Source: Thalassocella blandensis
GTDB lineage: Bacteria > Pseudomonadota > Gammaproteobacteria > Pseudomonadales > Cellvibrionaceae
NCBI GenBank assembly: GCA_902141825.1
Contig: CABFPG010000006.1
Coordinates: forward strand, 124,001 to 188,000
DNA length: 64,000 nucleotides
Direction: 5' to 3'
A program made the position numbers and the translations under genes. The notes below the pieces were generated by a model that was not told where the DNA came from, did no database searches, and worked only from the letters and a program-made list of their open reading frames with translations. Shown here one piece after another: positions 28,339-37,476 of the stretch (its first letter is position 1; every line of letters begins with the position of its first letter).

Positions 28339-28405
28339 GTTCAAACTTATGTGCTTATTTGTTCAAACTTATGTCGAACTGTTCAACTTTATGTACTAAT
28401 TTACA
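28338..28405 (-). mobile_element. Right end of element A (three TnsB-type repeats and TGT terminus)
   Basis: Three direct copies of TGTTCAAACTTATGT (third with one swap, TGTTCAACTTTATGT) begin at 28338, 28360 and 28380, spaced 22 and 20 bases. Read on the minus strand they lie just inside a TGTAAATTAG terminus whose TGT is 28405-28403. This is the layout of a Tn7/Mu-superfamily transposon end. Five bases (cttct) then separate it from the left end of element B at 28411. The matching left end is not clear. Confidence 0.55.
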
Positions 28406-28410
28406 CTTCT

Positions 28411-28462
28411 TGTCGTTTTCAGCATAAGTTTATAAGCTAATTTTCAGTATATACTTATAAAC
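28411..28462 (+). repeat. Left terminal inverted repeat region of element B
   Basis: Two direct repeats of the form TTTTCAG-N-ATA...TTATAA start at 28416 and 28441, 25 bases apart, directly inside the TGT terminus. They match the terminal motif on the opposite strand at 39210-39233 and are likely transposase-binding sites. Confidence 0.7.
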
Positions 28463-28494
28463 ATTTCAAACAGGCGTTTCAATCTTCGCAAATC

Positions 28495-28983
28495 TTAAGC
28501 CTTACGTGCCAACCCGAAGGCTTCACTGATCATTTTAACATCGCTTACGGCACGGTGGTGCCTATAGCGTCCAGAGGAAACCAGCTCAGCTTTACAAGCA
28601 TCAAACCGACTAACGGCTTCTCCATCAAGCAAATCATAGATTGAAGCTATATGGAATTGACGGGATTGCTTCACCGCAAAGTACAAAGTGTCCACCCAGT
28701 CGGCATCCCACCGATCAGCATCACTATATAAAGCACCCTCAAAACCTTCCATGAATTCATTCAACTCTAGTACGACTTGCCCAGCAGACAAGCCTTCTTC
28801 AGCCAACTTCTCTCTAGTAATACCATGCATGTTTTCTGCTGTCGTACACCAATAGGCCCATTTAAGTTCGGGCTTGATCAGCCAAGATCGAACTTCGCCC
28901 TGTTTCAATATCGCTATTTCTATTGGATAGGAATCAAAATGGAGGCCACTGGCTTCAATATCTATGATGGCAATATCTTTCAT
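28495..28983 (-). CDS. DEDDh-type 3'-5' exonuclease (DnaQ-like)
   Basis: The protein is 162 aa. Exo I motif IIDIEASGLHF (Asp8/Glu10 region), a central Asp in ALYSDADRWDADWV and the Exo III motif HHRAVSDVKMI (HxAxxD) identify an RNase H-fold DEDDh exonuclease that degrades DNA or RNA from the 3' end. Its start overlaps the stop of the preceding unknown gene by four bases (ATGA), so it is translationally coupled to that gene. It is the last cargo gene before the left end of element B. Its partners suggest a nucleic-acid-targeting accessory module; the substrate is unknown. Confidence 0.8.
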   Translation of the reverse strand: MKDIAIIDIEASGLHFDSYPIEIAILKQGEVRSWLIKPELKWAYWCTTAENMHGITREKLAEEGLSAGQVVLELNEFMEGFEGALYSDADRWDADWVDTLYFAVKQSRQFHIASIYDLLDGEAVSRFDACKAELVSSGRYRHHRAVSDVKMISEAFGLARKA

Positions 28984-29357
28984 AAGAAAAACATAAACTC
29001 CTTTGGAGCGAAAATATTGCGTTTGGCAAATATTTTATTTTCTGGCTCATTATCCCAAAACGATTGATCTTCTGGTTTTATAACTGAAAAACGTTCTTGT
29101 AACGCAGGAACATCCACACACCAGGTCGGTGCTTTTTCACTAGCATTTTTTGGCGGGGCATTCCAAATTTCCACCATACGCTCTACCAAACAAGCCCTGA
29201 GAGCCCTACGCAAAGGATCAGTGGTTTGTTCATCTGTAGCCGTTTCTAATGCCCAGCCACGGCGCCAAACAAATTGAACCAAATCCAAAAACGCAATTTC
29301 GTCGTAAGCTAAAACCTTATCGATCATAAGATCCAATGTGGAATCAAGATTTTCCAT
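28980..29357 (-). CDS. Unknown 125-aa protein, middle gene of NTase-exonuclease trio
   Basis: I chose the ATG at 29357 (MENLDSTLDLMIDK), which overlaps the nucleotidyltransferase stop by 14 bases. The protein is about 125 aa, mostly helical at the N-terminus (YDEIAFLDLVQFVWRRGW), with a Pro/Trp-containing C-terminal half (WCVDVPALQERFSV, QSFWDNEPENKIFAKRNIF) and no catalytic motif I can name. Tight overlaps on both sides show that it is produced in step with the NTase and the exonuclease. It could be an antitoxin, adaptor or regulator. Confidence 0.65.
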   Translation of the reverse strand: MENLDSTLDLMIDKVLAYDEIAFLDLVQFVWRRGWALETATDEQTTDPLRRALRACLVERMVEIWNAPPKNASEKAPTWCVDVPALQERFSVIKPEDQSFWDNEPENKIFAKRNIFAPKEFMFFL

Positions 29358-29919
29358 AAGCCTTTTCCCAAATCTGCTCAAATCGAGACTCAAAAAGCTT
29401 GTCCGCTACGTGAGGAACGAACGGTTTAAATTTTTTAACCTTTTCAAATATCGCATGCTTGTCCTTTGACTTAATTTCTTTTAAAAAATGTACAGCGTCG
29501 TTTATATCGCGTGCACCACGAAATGCAGTTACTTTATGGGCGAGCATTTCATGCCAGTCCGCAGCTTTCAGTATTAAATTGGAATGACGGAAAACAACAG
29601 TATTTGACTTTGATTGCAAACCAATAAAACTAACACTATCGTTGAACCATTTATCTCTCGGCCCATGTTCTAAACCAAACTCTGCACCCACCTGATCAAC
29701 CAGCTCCTTCAATAACTTAGCGACGGTTGGATTATTTGGAAATAACACATCAACATCATGGGTCATTTGGCGGGAACCGTGATATAAAACACTAACAATG
29801 CCGCCGCAACACACTAACTCTAGGCGTTGTTTTTTGGCTTTTAGTAAGTCACCGAGCTTGCTAAGAGCCTTTACCATAACCGCTTTTGTAATTTGCTTTC
29901 CGGTTTCACCGTAGTACAT
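29344..29919 (-). CDS. Nucleotidyltransferase-fold protein (MNT / DUF6036-like)
   Basis: This 191-aa protein has the polymerase-beta-type signature of the minimal nucleotidyltransferases: VCCGGIVSVLYHGSRQMTHDVDVLFP (residues about 36-61), that is GG followed by T-x-D-x-D. A later HKVTAFRGARDINDAVHFLKE resembles the C-terminal segment of AbiEii/DUF6036-type proteins. Such enzymes transfer nucleotides to RNA or protein and often act in toxin-antitoxin or abortive-infection systems. It starts 30 bp after the IetS-like protease stop and overlaps the next gene by 14 bases. Confidence 0.75.
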   Translation of the reverse strand: MYYGETGKQITKAVMVKALSKLGDLLKAKKQRLELVCCGGIVSVLYHGSRQMTHDVDVLFPNNPTVAKLLKELVDQVGAEFGLEHGPRDKWFNDSVSFIGLQSKSNTVVFRHSNLILKAADWHEMLAHKVTAFRGARDINDAVHFLKEIKSKDKHAIFEKVKKFKPFVPHVADKLFESRFEQIWEKAYGKS

Positions 29920-29949
29920 AGCCTATTCCTTTTTTTGTTATCGAGCATT

Positions 29950-32337
29950 TCACAATGCTACGCGCCCTTTCACTTTCTGTTCTATTCTTTGCGAGATTTG
30001 AGAATACAAGCGAGCTTCGTCATTTTCTCTGTCAGTCACTGTCACAACCAAAGCATATTCCTCAAAATCAGCGCTTAGTGAATTTCCCCATCCCGCTGAG
30101 TCCTGCCTCGTTACCACCACAAACCATTTATAGTCGGGGGATAACTTTTTAAAATTCCACTTTGAGCATTGAACGCTACCCTTACTGCGCAACTCAGATG
30201 ATATTGTACGATTTTTTTTGCTTGACACAGTATCGCTTAGCTTGTCTTTATCTTTTTGCATTTCTTTGTGAAAATGCTTTTGAACTTCGTCTAACGATCG
30301 CCCTTTTACCAAATTGAACATTATTTTTGTCGCTCGATAATCAAGCCGAGTAGTACGAACCGCAGGCATGTAACTCAATGAGACTCTTAGCTCTCTTGCA
30401 GATTTTTTTCGGCGGAGAAACTCCTCCGGCAAGGGGAGTTCATAGAATTGATAACTGTCGTTTGATATGGCGTCTTCTGACATTAATAGCACAGCTGACT
30501 CATCAGAACGGTATAGATTTTCTTCGTTGATTAAACCATACCCGGCAAATTCAACATGAGGATCGCGACGTCCGTTAGATTTTGCGTACGCTTTTCGGAC
30601 TTCCTCGGTAAAAATCGATAAACAATCCTCAGGCATTTCTGCATGATTGACCAAAATCGCCCTTAACAAATTTGCAGACGCATCTGGATAATTAGCCAGA
30701 AGTCGCCCTGCCAAGTGCGTAATATAAGGCGCTGAAAAACTGGTTCCATGACAGAAACTAAATAGTGTATTGCCAACAAAATTTGCGCTTAAGCTTAAAA
30801 TTCCTGGCTCACCTTCTTTGACTTGCCATTGTTTGCCCTCGAAACGCATTGGGGAGGCAAAGTTTCCTCCGTATGCGACTAACTCTGGCTTGATTGCTCC
30901 CTTAACTGTTGGACCATGCCTTGTAAAAGGCGATGGCTGATTAGCTTTTGCTGCCGCTAAGTGATCAATATCTTCTGGGCGAAGCAAATCACCTCTAGTT
31001 GCATCGTGCAAGGCTAGACTGCCGACTGTTAACACATTCAGCGCAGGAGCCGGATCAATAATTCGATTGTGATCACCCAGCAAATACTCCGGATATTCTT
31101 CTCTCCAACTTTCTGCAGGGACGGGTGGTTCATCGCATCCCCTAAAATTACCTACAGAAACCACAAAGAGAATATCGTGCTTTCTTGCAAGCAAATCGAG
31201 AATATAAGCAATACCTCGGATATGCTTACCATCATAAGGAGAGTTTTCGTTTCCGATTGACAGATTGAAAATCCGACAACCCAAATCAACAAAATACTCT
31301 ACAGATTTAACTAAAGTTGACTCGATAGCCTCAGAATTAAACTCACAGTGCTTGTTTAATATTTTCCCATTAAAAAGCCAAGCTTCAGGCACCCAGAAAT
31401 TAGAGCGGTTACATTCTTCCAGATTTCCGTACAATGCGATCCCAGCTACTTGAGTTCCGTGACCAGCAGCATCGAACTCATCTTCACCCTCCACAAAACT
31501 GGCGCTTTCTGCGACTGCGTTCTTTAGAAGAGGGTGATTTGTATTGATACCACTATCTAAAATGCAGATTCGGGGGGCATCTTTACGTGGTGGCTGTATT
31601 TCTGTCGGCAGAGAATTAATATCCCGATTAATAGTTTGATAATCGATACCACTTCGCGGAGGCAAGTCGATAAATCTCACATCAGAATGGTTTAGTAATT
31701 TTTCGGCGGCATCCCTATCAACCAACAGCCTGTACAAAAGCAGACTATCAAGATTAACTTTATCCTTTTTCTCAATATTGTTGCTTATCAACCATTGCTC
31801 AAAAGCATCAACTAGTTCTTTTCGTTGTGGGCTCGCGCTTAAATCAGAGGGCCATAATTCGACATCCAGCGTAAACATTTCATCTTGAGGAAGCCCATAT
31901 TGCTTAAGCGCCCAACTTTTTCTATCCTCCGCATTCCACGCTTCTATGCTCGTAAGTGCTTCAAGCAGTTGCTTTCGGGTAATATCCTTGTCATCCAGCC
32001 CGAGCCTGGCCAAATGATCTGAAAAAGTAGCCAACCCTTGCTCTGTGGTAAAAACCACACATATGTGATTGTCTTCTTGACTCACAAACTCTACGCCATG
32101 TGCCACAAGCTCATTGAATGAAAGCGTATCTTCATACTTCAACTTGAATATGTAATGCCCTGGCCTAGACGTTAACTGCTGCTTAACAGCTTGAGTCGTG
32201 CTAGCCAGTGCCCCAGATAATTTTTTACCGTGCCCAACTAAATCACTTCTCTTTTTGAAGCGAGGAGGACGACCAGATCTCCTCGGGTTATTAATTGGCT
32301 CTTTCTCAATACGCAGATGCTCAAATTCTTGTGCCAT
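29950..32337 (-). CDS. IetS-like subtilisin-family serine protease
   Basis: This 795-aa cytoplasmic S8 peptidase has no signal peptide. The catalytic triad is visible: Asp261 in CILDSGIN, His293 in AGHGTQVAG and Ser533 in HGTSFSAP, with the oxyanion Asn397 in SVGN. About 250 residues precede the protease domain and about 230 follow it. It begins 15 bp after an AAA ATPase gene; this ATPase-subtilase pair is the ietAS arrangement, described first as a plasmid stability/exclusion pair in Agrobacterium and later as an anti-phage system. The protease is presumed to be the effector and the ATPase its control. Confidence 0.85.
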   Translation of the reverse strand: MAQEFEHLRIEKEPINNPRRSGRPPRFKKRSDLVGHGKKLSGALASTTQAVKQQLTSRPGHYIFKLKYEDTLSFNELVAHGVEFVSQEDNHICVVFTTEQGLATFSDHLARLGLDDKDITRKQLLEALTSIEAWNAEDRKSWALKQYGLPQDEMFTLDVELWPSDLSASPQRKELVDAFEQWLISNNIEKKDKVNLDSLLLYRLLVDRDAAEKLLNHSDVRFIDLPPRSGIDYQTINRDINSLPTEIQPPRKDAPRICILDSGINTNHPLLKNAVAESASFVEGEDEFDAAGHGTQVAGIALYGNLEECNRSNFWVPEAWLFNGKILNKHCEFNSEAIESTLVKSVEYFVDLGCRIFNLSIGNENSPYDGKHIRGIAYILDLLARKHDILFVVSVGNFRGCDEPPVPAESWREEYPEYLLGDHNRIIDPAPALNVLTVGSLALHDATRGDLLRPEDIDHLAAAKANQPSPFTRHGPTVKGAIKPELVAYGGNFASPMRFEGKQWQVKEGEPGILSLSANFVGNTLFSFCHGTSFSAPYITHLAGRLLANYPDASANLLRAILVNHAEMPEDCLSIFTEEVRKAYAKSNGRRDPHVEFAGYGLINEENLYRSDESAVLLMSEDAISNDSYQFYELPLPEEFLRRKKSARELRVSLSYMPAVRTTRLDYRATKIMFNLVKGRSLDEVQKHFHKEMQKDKDKLSDTVSSKKNRTISSELRSKGSVQCSKWNFKKLSPDYKWFVVVTRQDSAGWGNSLSADFEEYALVVTVTDRENDEARLYSQISQRIEQKVKGRVAL

Positions 32338-32352
32338 CTAAGTTAATTCCCT

Positions 32353-33330
32353 TTATTTTGTATTTTCTTTTACAGCAGCCTGCTTCAAATCTTTAATTGT
32401 CAAAAACTCCTGACTACGAAGAATCATTCTCTTTACAGCTCGACGGACAACTCGCTCAATATCCGCGCCGCTTCGATTCGCAAATATATCAGTTAACTTT
32501 TTGTCAGTTAACTCGAACTGGCGACGAACACCCCGCAACTTAAGCGAAAGTATCTGTTCAACTTGCTGCGGGCTAGGAAGTGGGAAATCGATTGTTTCAT
32601 CAAATCGCCGCCAGATAGCGCCATCCAGAATCCGTTCGTGATTCGTCGCCGCTAAAATAAGGCTTTTGCCTTGGTACGCATCCATCATTTGCAGTACAGC
32701 ATTCACAACACGACGCAACTCACCATGCTCGGATGAATCTGATCGCTCTTTACCTATCGCATCAAACTCATCAAACAGGGCAACCATCTGGTTATCGGCG
32801 ATAAAATCAAAAACCTTCCTCAGATTGGCCGCGGTTTCACCTAAGAACGATGACACTAAAGCGTCAAGGCGCACAATGGCCAACGGCAAATCCAACTCGA
32901 ACGCGATAACCTCGGCTGCCAGTGTCTTCCCACACCCGGGCGGGCCGTGAAATATGACTTTTCCCGAAGGTTTCATTCCAAAACTCCGCAATATATCGGC
33001 GCGGCGATGCTCTTCCAATAGCTCTTCTATAGCCACTTGGCCAGATTCAGGCAACACCATCTCTTCAAGCGGTCGATGTGCTTGGCGTATGTCTAATAGC
33101 GGCAAACCTCTCTCTTTGTCTATTGGAGGAGAGGGCAGTGCGTTCCTCCCTGATTGCTTAGTAGGCTTTAAATGCTCACCATATAGAATCTGTTCCAAGT
33201 CGTTAGCCAACAAGTGATGCTGTTTTTGACGCTCATCCTGAATAACGGCTTCGGAAGCACGGCGAAAAGCCTCAGAATCACCACTGGCCCCTGCTTTTAT
33301 TAGTTGCCGTAATATTTTTCCGTTTGCCAT
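32353..33330 (-). CDS. IetA-like AAA ATPase
   Basis: This 325-aa protein has an N-terminal helical region (1-75) and one AAA module. Walker A GPPGCGKT is at 129-136, Walker B ALFDEFDAIG near 185-192, a sensor-1 Asn in LAATNHERILD, and Arg residues in RRFDET and RSGADIERVVRR. Its length and sequence style fit the ATPase half of the IetAS pair with the subtilase 15 bp downstream. It follows the GajB-like helicase gene by about 70 bp, so both defence systems may share a transcript. Confidence 0.85.
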   Translation of the reverse strand: MANGKILRQLIKAGASGDSEAFRRASEAVIQDERQKQHHLLANDLEQILYGEHLKPTKQSGRNALPSPPIDKERGLPLLDIRQAHRPLEEMVLPESGQVAIEELLEEHRRADILRSFGMKPSGKVIFHGPPGCGKTLAAEVIAFELDLPLAIVRLDALVSSFLGETAANLRKVFDFIADNQMVALFDEFDAIGKERSDSSEHGELRRVVNAVLQMMDAYQGKSLILAATNHERILDGAIWRRFDETIDFPLPSPQQVEQILSLKLRGVRRQFELTDKKLTDIFANRSGADIERVVRRAVKRMILRSQEFLTIKDLKQAAVKENTK

Positions 33331-33402
33331 CTCTTTTATCTCAATAATTAATTTTTTAAATTTTACTACCGATAGTTAGCCAAGCTCCGATCCCGATACT
33401 CG

Positions 33403-35298
33403 CTATTCAATTTCGGCGACAAAACGAGACTTTCTCTGAAACTTCCGATCCCCCCAGGGCATCATCCTTTGCTTCGGATAAGAGACATACAGCCAGCGCT
33501 TCGCCCGTGTCACCGCCACAAAAGCGTTATTGCGTTCCTCATTGAGTTCCTTGGCAGTCTTAGCTCGGTAATCAGGAAAAACTCCCTCACACATGCCAAT
33601 TAGAAATACGATATCTTTTTCCAGCCCTTTCATCGTATGCACAGTACTTAACGTTAAGCCATCATCGAGACTATTCTCGGCAAGCTGACCTAGTGCCAAT
33701 GCATTCCTAAATGCCACCAAGGAATCACCTAAACCCTTACGCTTAAACCGAGTCCACGCGCTATTAAATTCATTAAGCTCTTCAAGACTTAGTTTGACGT
33801 CTTCAGACCTGTCATCTGGAACATTACCTTGATTCTCGACCAAGGAAGTCAGGTGGCCACTAAACTCTTTGACAAATTTTGGCATCTTGGGGCTTTCAAT
33901 ATCCAGACTATCAATCGCAGAAAGAAGCTTAGCTATTAGCTCAGCATTCTCATTCTTAGTGGAAGCAACCTGCGTAGCCAAATTCGACAAAGTGGACGAA
34001 GTCCAACTTTCCGGTTCAGAGATACTCAGCACCTGACACAGCTTTTTCCCATCAACCCAATCTTTAGGATTCAGTTTGATACGCACTGCATAATCCAGCA
34101 CCTTACCAAACTTCGTTGAAGGCTCAAGTTGTCGCTCACCTTTTCTTAAAGAATACGGTATCGCGTTCTCTTTAAGGCTATTTTCAAGTTTGTTAAATAC
34201 AAAACGATTGCGAGCAATCACCACCATCTTATCCAGTGATATTTCGCCCTCAATCTCGTCATGGGTTTTTAAATCCAAAAGGTACTTAATAGTTGAAGAA
34301 ACTGAATCAGCTTCAGCTTCTTCGGTGTCAAACTCCGAAACATTCACGCCACCTGCCAGGGCATACTCTATCTCAGTCTGAGAGTCAGGCTTTAACTTGT
34401 TCGCAGCCCTGATAACGGCCTTCGTACTACGATAATTTTCTTTTAGTTCAAACTGCTGGGGGGAAAAATCATCTACGAAATCTGTGCAAAGATAATCCTT
34501 CGATGATCCATTGAACCCATAGATCATCTGGTTAGGATCACCTACCATCAGAACACTTTTAATAGCATCGCCACACAGTACTTTCATTAATTCATATTGT
34601 GCCTTATTCAGATCTTGCGCCTCATCTACGCAGATGTGCTTGTACTGAGATCTGTAAATATTTGCAATCCATTCATGTGTAAGCAATATTCTATGTGCGT
34701 AGACCAAAATGTCGTCATAATCAATACCACCACTATTGATCAATGAGCCCTGATAATCCCGATATATTTTCCAAATATTGTTATCGGGAAACAACTCAGC
34801 CACCTCCAGCTCTGTCAATAACTCCCGTTTTATTTTCGAGAAAATATCCATGTATGATTGCAGGTTTTTCTCTCTATTTTTTAGCTCCTTCGAATCATGG
34901 ACATTCAAATATTCGTCAATATCAACGCCGTCATCTCGTAGAGACTGCATAAAGACTTCCATACGGTCCTTATCTCTATCGTATATATGCAGTTCAGTAG
35001 GCAGACCAACTGTATGACCATATTTTTCCAGAATACGTTGCGCAACGGAGTGAATCGTTGAAATCCAAGCTCTATCATCTACTTGATCACAATCAGCTAA
35101 ACGAACACGCATTTCTTCCGCCGCCCTATTGGTAAAGGTCAGCGCTATAACACCATCTTTTTTTGTACTCTCAAGAATATGACGCACTCGTTCTGTCAAT
35201 ACTCGAGTCTTACCCGAGCCCGCGGAGGCTAGTACTTGAATTGCATGATCAAAAGATGAATTTACAACCTTGGCCTGGCTTGGAGATAGTCTCAACAT
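33403..35298 (-). CDS. gajB: GajB-like UvrD/Rep-type helicase (Gabija)
   Basis: The protein is about 630 aa and superfamily 1A: Walker A LASAGSGKT, motif II VDEAQDLNKAQ, motif III LMVGDPNQMIYGFNG, motif IV FELKENYRST and C-terminal motifs TVHTMKGLEKD and VAVTRAKRWLYVS. I prefer the ATG at 35298, which has GGGAG five bases upstream; an ATG at 35310 overlaps the gajA stop. In Gabija, GajB senses or processes DNA ends and nucleotide depletion and works in a complex with GajA. At about 630 aa it is longer than the type GajB (about 490), so a Gabija-like variant is possible. Confidence 0.83.
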   Translation of the reverse strand: MLRLSPSQAKVVNSSFDHAIQVLASAGSGKTRVLTERVRHILESTKKDGVIALTFTNRAAEEMRVRLADCDQVDDRAWISTIHSVAQRILEKYGHTVGLPTELHIYDRDKDRMEVFMQSLRDDGVDIDEYLNVHDSKELKNREKNLQSYMDIFSKIKRELLTELEVAELFPDNNIWKIYRDYQGSLINSGGIDYDDILVYAHRILLTHEWIANIYRSQYKHICVDEAQDLNKAQYELMKVLCGDAIKSVLMVGDPNQMIYGFNGSSKDYLCTDFVDDFSPQQFELKENYRSTKAVIRAANKLKPDSQTEIEYALAGGVNVSEFDTEEAEADSVSSTIKYLLDLKTHDEIEGEISLDKMVVIARNRFVFNKLENSLKENAIPYSLRKGERQLEPSTKFGKVLDYAVRIKLNPKDWVDGKKLCQVLSISEPESWTSSTLSNLATQVASTKNENAELIAKLLSAIDSLDIESPKMPKFVKEFSGHLTSLVENQGNVPDDRSEDVKLSLEELNEFNSAWTRFKRKGLGDSLVAFRNALALGQLAENSLDDGLTLSTVHTMKGLEKDIVFLIGMCEGVFPDYRAKTAKELNEERNNAFVAVTRAKRWLYVSYPKQRMMPWGDRKFQRKSRFVAEIE

Positions 35299-35300
35299 GG

Positions 35301-37067
35301 CTACTCCCATTCCTTCAATTTACTAAAGGCATCAATAGCTGCTTGAGGGATTAGAGATTCGATTGTTTTATCGTTTGGGTTTCTGGCAATAACATCAGCC
35401 AAAAATCCAGCATACGATGCCTTTGATGACCGCATCCGCTCCACAACCTCCTCGTCATTTAACGCGTTGAGTTCTTCGGTTTTTGCTTGGATGTAGTTAG
35501 GATTATCGCTTCCTCTGGTTTCCGTTTTGACTAACGCTTCAAGCACTTCTTCTCGGAGCGCAAGAACATGAATCAACTCAGCCTCAATATCATTTCCTTC
35601 GGATAGAAAAGAGCAGTAAAACTCATTGTCTGATAGCTCCAAATCTGTATTCTGCCTAATTTTTCTAATCTGAGCGTTTATTTCATCTCGGGTATTTCCA
35701 TCACTATCACTAACAATACAAACTGGAACACCAAAACTAATTGCCATCTTAATAAAAGGAGGATAATTTTTCCCAGCAACACTAATGCAATTAATTCCCA
35801 GCGAGAAGCTTGATTTACCAGCGTAGCTTTGAAACATTGCAGGAATAATCTGCTCTTCGGTAACGCCTTCAAAAAGTATCAACGCTTTAGAGAAAAGCAG
35901 CTCGCCTCGAAATCTCATAATTTCACGTTGCAGGATATTGATATCCTCAGGATCGAGCCCTTCAATTAGTTTAGTTGTCTTAATCACTCCGGAGTTTCTC
36001 ACCAAGCCTCTTAAATCTTTAAGATCAGACATCCCAACCAAATAGGGAGAATGAGTACTAATAATCACCTGGCCAGGACTATCTTGAAGCTGTTTGAATA
36101 ATGTTCTCTGGGCATTCGGATGCAAGTGCGCTTCTGGTTCCTCAGCTGCTAGGATGGGGAAAAATGGCTCTACTTCCTCCTCATGATTTTTTGCCAGCAA
36201 TTCGACAAAGGCCTTTACTGTCAACATAGAAGCCCAACTACGAGTACCCATGCCGTGGTATTCCATAGAAAAGGAGCTCTTGTCAGATTCACCGAAATGT
36301 ACGCTAAATCGTTTGGAAAGATCCCGGATCTTCTTAGGAAAAGGAGTAAGCTCCGTTTGGCCAGAACCCTCAAACGATTGATTGAGATTATCCAAGTGAT
36401 TCTTTAACTGTTTGAGAGGCTCACTTTTTTCAATGGCTTCTTTATTAACCTCAGCAACCATGCCTTCAAGCACGGCAACATCCTCATCGTCATACTCTAC
36501 GCTCGACAAAACACGACCAACAAAAGAAGACTTTTCTTTCAGCTCGTTATGAATATCCCGCTGCGCATCTATGGAGATAAATGGGATAGATTCCAATCGT
36601 TTGCCCAAACGATTCTTATTGTTAGTCCGCGCCTCTTGCCAATCATTTCTTTCTGGCCAAGCATCAAGATGAAACCGATCTACAATGTACCCACCTTTCA
36701 CTCTATCCGGCTTGGCAACTGTTCGAATAGCAACAAACTGCTTACCATCAGCTTCGGCTTGAATCTTGTCGCCAAATTCCTGCTGCCAATTTTCAGAAAA
36801 TTCCCCAGTTCTGGAAATGCCGTCGACAGCTACAAATCGGAGATCAACAATTATGGCTTCTTGACGCTTTTCATCGCTACCAATATGAAAATCCTCATCA
36901 GATAAGTAACGCGAGTAATCACCCAACGCCAGCTGTAACGCTTTAATCACAGAGGTTTTACCCGAGTTATTCTGCCCGAGCAAAACTGCAACCCTAGGAA
37001 GGGAGACTTCAATATTGGATAAGCCGCGAAAACCGCAGATGCGAACAATATCGATTTGAATACTCAT
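35301..37067 (-). CDS. gajA: GajA-like OLD-family ATP-dependent endonuclease (Gabija)
   Basis: This 588-aa protein has a split ABC-type ATPase followed by a TOPRIM nuclease. Walker A GQNNSGKT is at 31-38, Walker B region AAEEPEAHLHP at 308-317, and the D-loop/switch IISTHSPYLVGM at 335-346. TOPRIM motifs are LILFEGVTEE (Glu400) and CIVSDSDGNT (Asp454/Asp456). The order and length match GajA of Gabija anti-phage systems, with a UvrD-like helicase directly downstream. GajA nicks DNA when NTP levels fall during infection. The gene lies 149 bp downstream of the small putative regulator. Confidence 0.88.
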   Translation of the reverse strand: MSIQIDIVRICGFRGLSNIEVSLPRVAVLLGQNNSGKTSVIKALQLALGDYSRYLSDEDFHIGSDEKRQEAIIVDLRFVAVDGISRTGEFSENWQQEFGDKIQAEADGKQFVAIRTVAKPDRVKGGYIVDRFHLDAWPERNDWQEARTNNKNRLGKRLESIPFISIDAQRDIHNELKEKSSFVGRVLSSVEYDDEDVAVLEGMVAEVNKEAIEKSEPLKQLKNHLDNLNQSFEGSGQTELTPFPKKIRDLSKRFSVHFGESDKSSFSMEYHGMGTRSWASMLTVKAFVELLAKNHEEEVEPFFPILAAEEPEAHLHPNAQRTLFKQLQDSPGQVIISTHSPYLVGMSDLKDLRGLVRNSGVIKTTKLIEGLDPEDINILQREIMRFRGELLFSKALILFEGVTEEQIIPAMFQSYAGKSSFSLGINCISVAGKNYPPFIKMAISFGVPVCIVSDSDGNTRDEINAQIRKIRQNTDLELSDNEFYCSFLSEGNDIEAELIHVLALREEVLEALVKTETRGSDNPNYIQAKTEELNALNDEEVVERMRSSKASYAGFLADVIARNPNDKTIESLIPQAAIDAFSKLKEWE

Positions 37068-37216
37068 GTAATTTCACTCCCTTGCATAAATCTGACGTTG
37101 CAACCTGACAGCGCATCACAATAGACCCTCAGACATAAGTAAAACTCGGCTTTTATAGTGGTCATGGTAATTCCTTGGTAACGGTTCTTGATACCGTCAC
37201 GTTATTAATTTCGGCT

Positions 37217-37456
37217 CTAAAGCTTATCCGTATTGAGCCCCGCAGCTTTCAGACGCGGCGTCAGATTCCGCATTTTACTGAACTCAGTGCCAAAACTGTT
37301 TCTTAGCCCAACTCCCTCGCAGAACTCTTTTGCAGTTATGCCCTTCAGCTCATCCGCATATTTAATCATTTGCAGATGTAATTCTGCCGTGTATTGATTA
37401 CGGGGAGCGTCTGCCAGAACTTGCTTGATACACTCATAAATCCCATTTTCACTCAT
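37217..37456 (-). CDS. Small (79 aa) putative helix-turn-helix regulator
   Basis: This 79-aa soluble, basic, helical protein (IYECIKQVLADAPRNQYTAELH, GITAKEFCEGVGLRNSFGTEFSKM) contains a helix-turn-helix-like stretch around residues 40-65. A 32-bp perfect palindrome sits 20 bp upstream of its start codon, a classic place for an autoregulatory operator. It is the first gene of the minus-strand run leading into gajA. I infer that it controls the defence operon; the family name is not certain. Confidence 0.65.
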   Translation of the reverse strand: MSENGIYECIKQVLADAPRNQYTAELHLQMIKYADELKGITAKEFCEGVGLRNSFGTEFSKMRNLTPRLKAAGLNTDKL

Positions 37457-37476
37457 TTTTTGACCTGCACCACGCC

